Origin: a virus
DNA length: 33,816 bases
IMG/VR virus record: IMGVR_UViG_3300028925_002522
Coordinates: 1 to 33,816 of that record
Reading direction: 5' to 3' (one strand)
Positions 30,031-33,816 of the stretch are shown piece by piece. Under the pieces are notes generated by a model. The model worked only from the letters and a program-made list of their open reading frames with translations, made no database searches and was not told the origin of the DNA. Within the stretch, counting starts at the first letter, position 1, and the number at the start of each line of letters is the position of its first letter. The position numbers and the translations under genes are program-made.

Positions 30031-31202
30031 ATAATCAGGATATGAGTAAGATATATGGGGGTTTTCAAGATACGCGGGGTGAAGATAGTATTCGAACTCC
30101 AGGTGTCGGGAATGTATCATTTACGGGGTCGGTTCAGCAAAAAACAGAACCCGCCCCGGGAAGCATGAAAAGGGCGCTAGAGATAGGCCGGTCTATAGAT
30201 AACCCTGACACTTCTGGATTCTTGAATGATTTAACAATATCCCAATACCAGAATAAACAGGCGGCTTTGGCGGCTGCGGCGCAGCGGACACAGGATTTAG
30301 AAGACGCGACATTAAAACAAACGCGAGCTATGGAGTTGGAAAGTGGGAAGTTGACGTCTTTCGAACGGACATTGCTTAATGCCGGATATATTCGCGGATC
30401 AGAAGAATGGAACAACGCCTACAAAGACTATATCGCCAAAAAAACTAGAAATAGTCCCGGCGTAGTAGTCAACACGGGGCAAAAAGCCCCGACAGGTTAC
30501 CGATGGACGGCGGACAACACTCTTGAGCCGATACCGGGCGGCCCGGTGGCAACCAGGGTCGCAGCAGATGAACAGGCGGCTGTCGTCGCAGAGGAGGCCG
30601 CAGAGTTGGAGGCCGCCGCTGAGGAGGACCGCACGCAGGTAGCAATAGAAAGCACCGCGGCTACACAGAACGTCATGGAAAACGCACTCAACGGTGCATT
30701 CGCTGCGTTAGACGAGGCGGACGCGGACGCCTGGAGTTTGGGCGCTTCCGGTACTATATCCCAGATTCCAGCGTTGCAATCATCGACCTACGCGGGACGA
30801 TTACGTTCCCATATTGCGACACTGAGAAGTCCTATTGTCATGCAGGGGATTGAAAAGCTACGGGCATCGTCATCTTCCGGTGCCACTGGGTTCGGCGCGA
30901 TGAATGAAGCAGAATTAAAGATTCTGACCGAGATGTTGGGTGCGTTGGACCCCGATTCTACCGATCCGGACATTCTACGGAAAACACTTGACGGAGTAAG
31001 GACTCAAGTTGAAATTGTCAAAACAGACGTTCTAAAAAATGTTCAACCTGATAGGTTGCGCGAGATTGGATTGGGTCATTGGTTGTCTAAAACCAAACAG
31101 TCGTCTAAACCCAAACAACCGACCATTGATGAAATTATCGCCGAGATTGCACGTAGAAAAAATCCGGCAGTGCAGCCGACGCCCCAAGGTGGAGGGGAAT
31201 AA
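29778..31202 (+). CDS. Internal virion / DNA-ejection protein
   Basis: This 474-residue, largely helical protein begins MAKIKPHQFYQQGPILQG. The N-terminal block HPLQGVAQMAQAGVGAYLQN is the amphipathic motif ('P.qG.A.ma.a..g.y..') I recognise from phage ejection proteins. The body contains long Ala/Glu-rich helices (ADEQAAVVAEEAAELEAAAE) and a region LRASSSSGATGFGAMNEAEL near 370, and ends with a helical tail rich in Lys and Gln. With the 765-residue protein downstream it probably enters the host envelope to form the DNA conduit that short tails lack. Confidence 0.75.
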   Translation: MAKIKPHQFYQQGPILQGRSGQEAIDRANETSSRRRMAERLLESSSGFRRIDHPLQGVAQMAQAGVGAYLQNQADEKHAARQDKYNQDMSKIYGGFQDTRGEDSIRTPGVGNVSFTGSVQQKTEPAPGSMKRALEIGRSIDNPDTSGFLNDLTISQYQNKQAALAAAAQRTQDLEDATLKQTRAMELESGKLTSFERTLLNAGYIRGSEEWNNAYKDYIAKKTRNSPGVVVNTGQKAPTGYRWTADNTLEPIPGGPVATRVAADEQAAVVAEEAAELEAAAEEDRTQVAIESTAATQNVMENALNGAFAALDEADADAWSLGASGTISQIPALQSSTYAGRLRSHIATLRSPIVMQGIEKLRASSSSGATGFGAMNEAELKILTEMLGALDPDSTDPDILRKTLDGVRTQVEIVKTDVLKNVQPDRLREIGLGHWLSKTKQSSKPKQPTIDEIIAEIARRKNPAVQPTPQGGGE

Positions 31203-31207
31203 ATCCA

Positions 31208-33505
31208 GTGGCTGATTTCTCCCAATATTCAGACGAAGATTTGACAGGTACACTGGCGGCTATGGTTGCGGCGGGGAAATCTACGACTCCAGTGGCTGGC
31301 GAAAGTTCGCCGCCTATAGTTAAATCTGTATCGGATATGTCAGATGCGGAATTACAGGAAGCCGTTGAGTTTGGCGATATGGCGGCCAAAATGTCGCCGC
31401 AGGATTTAAGTATTGCTCGCTTGACAGGGAAAAAACCTATTACACCAACCGGCAAGCAACGGGTTCTGTCGCCTAAAATGGAACGATTCGGTGAGTTTCT
31501 TCGCCAACAGGCACAACAACCGCGCCCCGGCGAGACCGAAGATTCCCGTTTCAAGCGCCTACATGGCGGCCTTTCGAGTCGTGAAAAGCCATCATGGATC
31601 GAGGGTGTCGGGCGGGATGTGCTTCAGGGGGATACATTCGGATTCGGTGACGAGATTGTTGCCGGCGGAACAGCCGCTCTTGATTCTTTGGTCGGAGACG
31701 CAAATTTTGAAGACGCATATAATCAGCGGTTAGCCAATGAGCGTGCAGACCGAAGCACGTTCAGGGAAGAATACCCAGTTTCTTCTTACGGGGCTGAAAT
31801 TACAGGGGCGATCCCGACAGCTATAGCGGCTCCCCTTAATCTTTTGCGCGGCGGAAAAGTCTTGCAGGCCGCTGGCGTGGGCGCTGGTCAGGGTGCTGTG
31901 TATGGATTTGGGCAGGGCGAAGGCGTAGGTGGCCGAGCAATGAACGCAGCTTTGGGGACGGCACTCGGCGGAACAGTCGGCGCGCTTGGTGTTCCCATTA
32001 GTAGAGGCATCGGAAATGTAACGCGGTCAATCATGGATCGCAGATCCGCAAAATCTGTCGGTATGACCCCGGATCAATACAGTATATTAAACCGCGCATT
32101 GAATGCCGACGAATCTTTAACGGGCGCGGGGACGCGGCGGCTTGAGGCGGCTGGAGACGACGCAATGCTAGCGGACGCTGGCCCAGGCGCGGCGCGGCTG
32201 CTTGATACGGCAATCGTCGAAAGCCCGCCAGCATCCCGCATGGCTACGGAAGCTGTTGAAACCCGTGTGACACGCCAAGCTGAAAAACTTGACGATGCTC
32301 TTAATCAAACAATGGGAAAGCCGGGGGAGTCTTCGTCCCGCGCATTGACTGTATTTGGAGAAAAGACAAATCATTTAGATTTAATTTATAAAAATGCATA
32401 TTCCAAGCCTATCGACTATTCATCTGCAAAAGGTTTAGCTCTAGAGAAAATTATAGCCAATAGAGTACCTGGAGAAGCTATTGATGCCGCTAATAAGTTA
32501 ATGAGAATGGAAGGGAAGGTATCGAACCAGATTCTGGCTGATGTAGCAGAAGACGGAACGGTAATATTTCGAGAGCTTCCAGATGTTAGACAGATCGATT
32601 ATATAACAAGAGGTTTGAACCAAACCGCATCGACGGGTGAGGGTGCGGGGGCAATGGGTGGTCAAACTCAAATAGGCGCGGCCTATCAGAAAGTCTCAAG
32701 AGATATTAGAAACTTGTTAAAAGAACTCGTCCCAGAATATAAAGTTGCGCTGAATACTTCTTCTGACGCTATCAGGGAAAGAAACGCTCGTGAATTTGGA
32801 TTAGGCGTTTTGACTAACAAAACAAGCCGGTCCGATGTCAAAGAGGCGATGGATCACATGGGCGGCGCGGAAAAAAGGAAGGTTGTTGAAGGCGTCCGAA
32901 TGTATATTGATGATGTTCTTGCCCAAACAAAGGTGGCGATGACAGATGTTAATATACCGGCAAGGGAAGCGTTTAAATTTGTTAAGGATATGTCAAGCCG
33001 AGCAAGCCGTGAAAAACTCAGCACGATTTTAGGTCAGGACGCTTCTAAGGTTATTAACCAACTTGATGAAGCCTTGGTAGCGTTTGAACTTCGCGCAAAT
33101 GTCGCTCGTAATTCTGCCACAGCAGTCAGGCAGAGTACGGCTAAAGATGTTTCGGATATCGTTCAGGGGGGCGCGTGGAATAAACTTCGCGAAGGAGAAG
33201 TAATCAACGCTCCCAAGGCCGCAATTGCGGCAATTTTGGGGCGTTCTCCATCCGCGAAACAGAAAGTTTCTGACGATGTTTATGTCGGCATGGTAAAAGC
33301 TCTGACGGGTCCAAGGGGACCAGAAGCTCGGGCGCTGCTTCAAAAACTTCAGAAAATCCAGCCGTTAATAGATCAAAGAACCGGAAAAACTATAGACCTC
33401 ATTTCAAACATTACATCAAGAAACGCGCCATTTACGAATGAGAACATTAGGCCGGAATTTCGACCGCAAATTGATAGTATGAAAAAGGCATTAGGAGTAG
33501 AATAA
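31208..33505 (+). CDS. Large internal virion / DNA-ejection protein
   Basis: This 765-residue protein starts at GTG 31208, with GGAGGGG just upstream. It has the ejection-protein layout: acidic helical N-terminus (MADFSQYSDEDLTGTLAAMV), a conserved block RDVLQGDTFGFGDEIVAG, a Gly/Ala-rich membrane-active segment at about 205-265 (AAGVGAGQGAVYGFGQGEG and MNAALGTALGGTVGALGVPI), then about 480 residues of coiled helices (RQAEKLDDALNQTMGKPGES). Similar proteins in P22 (gp16, gp20) and marine podoviruses leave the virion with the DNA. No lysozyme or peptidase motif is visible. Its stop is directly followed by the fibre ATG. Confidence 0.78.
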   Translation: MADFSQYSDEDLTGTLAAMVAAGKSTTPVAGESSPPIVKSVSDMSDAELQEAVEFGDMAAKMSPQDLSIARLTGKKPITPTGKQRVLSPKMERFGEFLRQQAQQPRPGETEDSRFKRLHGGLSSREKPSWIEGVGRDVLQGDTFGFGDEIVAGGTAALDSLVGDANFEDAYNQRLANERADRSTFREEYPVSSYGAEITGAIPTAIAAPLNLLRGGKVLQAAGVGAGQGAVYGFGQGEGVGGRAMNAALGTALGGTVGALGVPISRGIGNVTRSIMDRRSAKSVGMTPDQYSILNRALNADESLTGAGTRRLEAAGDDAMLADAGPGAARLLDTAIVESPPASRMATEAVETRVTRQAEKLDDALNQTMGKPGESSSRALTVFGEKTNHLDLIYKNAYSKPIDYSSAKGLALEKIIANRVPGEAIDAANKLMRMEGKVSNQILADVAEDGTVIFRELPDVRQIDYITRGLNQTASTGEGAGAMGGQTQIGAAYQKVSRDIRNLLKELVPEYKVALNTSSDAIRERNAREFGLGVLTNKTSRSDVKEAMDHMGGAEKRKVVEGVRMYIDDVLAQTKVAMTDVNIPAREAFKFVKDMSSRASREKLSTILGQDASKVINQLDEALVAFELRANVARNSATAVRQSTAKDVSDIVQGGAWNKLREGEVINAPKAAIAAILGRSPSAKQKVSDDVYVGMVKALTGPRGPEARALLQKLQKIQPLIDQRTGKTIDLISNITSRNAPFTNENIRPEFRPQIDSMKKALGVE

Positions 33506-33816
33506 ATGGCTAGAGACGGGTCGGGAGTTTACAGCAATCCATATCCCAATTTTGTGGCTGGTACTGTAATTTCATCCACTGAAGTGGACGCAAACAACGC
33601 CGCAATGGGAACGGCCCTTACGGGGTCAATTGCGGCTGATGGGCAGACTACCGTCACGGGCAATCTGCCTATGGCGACATATAAATTCACCGGACTTGGC
33701 GCGGGGGCTGCATCAACGGACAGCGCTAATTTAGGACAGGTCCAGGCCGGTGCCTATATTTGGTGCGGGACAATGGGCGGCGCTGCTGACGCGGGGACTC
33801 TATCTCCAACGCCAGC
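33506..33816 (+). CDS. Tail fibre protein, N-terminal part (continues at base 1)
   Basis: The ATG at 33506 follows the preceding stop without a gap. The first residues, MARDGSGVYSNPYPNFVAGT, match the widespread 'MARDGSGTY' start of podophage tail fibres that docks to the tail. Then comes VISSTEVDANNAAMGTALTG and the T7 gp17-like repeat NLPMATYKFTGLGAGAASTD, SANLGQVQAG. The window ends inside the gene, and the frame continues at base 1 through the 99-bp overlap to the stop at 754, for 321 residues in all. This is the attachment fibre, with the polyglycine adhesin encoded next. Confidence 0.85.
   Translation, partial: MARDGSGVYSNPYPNFVAGTVISSTEVDANNAAMGTALTGSIAADGQTTVTGNLPMATYKFTGLGAGAASTDSANLGQVQAGAYIWCGTMGGAADAGTLSPTP
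33718..33816 (+). repeat. 99-bp terminal overlap identical to bases 1-99
   Basis: The last 99 bases repeat the first 99 exactly, and the repeat lies within the tail-fibre gene, whose frame stays open across the join. An overlap of exactly this size within a gene is typical of a circular contig from a k-mer assembler, so it is most likely an assembly feature, not a physical terminal repeat. Confidence 0.9.

Noticed and set aside
1-33816. Search by eye for tRNA genes, CRISPR arrays, transposases and integrase/att sites
   Set aside because: None could be supported. Genes are closely packed and no cloverleaf, spaced direct repeat series or recombinase motif was seen.
33718-33816. Reading the 99-bp repeat as a physical direct terminal repeat as in T7
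   Set aside because: It lies within a tail-fibre gene that stays open across it and has a typical assembler k-mer length; no early promoters or end-type features are nearby.

Overview
This window is one complete genome of a small tailed phage, almost certainly a podovirus, assembled as a circle and cut inside a tail-fibre gene. Bases 1-99 are repeated exactly at 33718-33816, so the unique genome is about 33,717 bp. The head-to-tail gene set is of the P22/podovirus kind: terminase, a long portal with a helical C-terminus, scaffold, HK97-fold capsid, gp4-like adaptor, beta-propeller nozzle, ejection proteins and a fibre with a T7-like N-terminus. There is no tape-measure, sheath or tail-tube gene. 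The 3-TM holin of the gene-transfer-agent family and the aquatic-phage flavour of several tail and host-modifying genes point to an alphaproteobacterial, probably aquatic, host. This is inference; no host marker gene is present. No integrase or CI-type repressor is seen, so a lytic lifestyle is likely.

Layout. (1) 1-1964, + strand: the end of the tail fibre (it begins at 33506), a polyglycine adhesin and a small tail-associated protein. (2) 1967-3699, +: an AT-rich cassette of two host-modifying enzymes, a sulfotransferase with a C-terminal glycosyltransferase-like segment and a 2OG-Fe(II) oxygenase. (3) 3761-5521, +: the lysis cassette (small membrane protein, holin, two small membrane or secreted proteins, GH24 lysozyme), ending in a strong terminator. 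(4) 12846 down to 5578, - strand: the early operon. It holds a Sak4-like ATPase, a DUF669 protein, a PD-(D/E)XK nuclease, an SF2 helicase, a DpdA-like transglycosylase, a queuosine-precursor-type transporter and a VRR-NUC nuclease. After a second internal promoter come five small unknown genes. (5) 12957-15363, +: a Cro-like regulator, a small protein and a Toprim primase-helicase. They are followed by a 156-bp highly structured non-coding segment that is a candidate replication origin. (6) 15520-33505, +: a ParB-domain/DNA methyltransferase fusion, terminase, head, neck, nozzle and ejection-protein genes.

Working together: the divergent region at 12847-12956 carries a strong leftward promoter and the Cro gene. 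Replication appears to rest on the primase-helicase plus a recombination set, with DNA polymerase and RNA polymerase supplied by the host. Two DNA-modification routes are encoded: a methyltransferase, and a possible 7-deazaguanine salvage pair (transporter plus DpdA-like enzyme).

The most unusual signals are: a 16-bp site at 27517-27532 one base away from the bacterial chromosomal parS consensus; the DpdA-like/VUT transporter pair; a promoter-plus-leader module present in two copies (about 6.5 and 12.9 kb); nested hairpins after the primase-helicase gene; a hairpin that may bring a distant Shine-Dalgarno sequence next to its start codon; and a 251-bp-period tandem duplication that created a short paralogue of an ejection-protein N-terminus. 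No gap between genes exceeds about 160 bp, and no tRNA, rRNA, CRISPR array or insertion sequence was seen.
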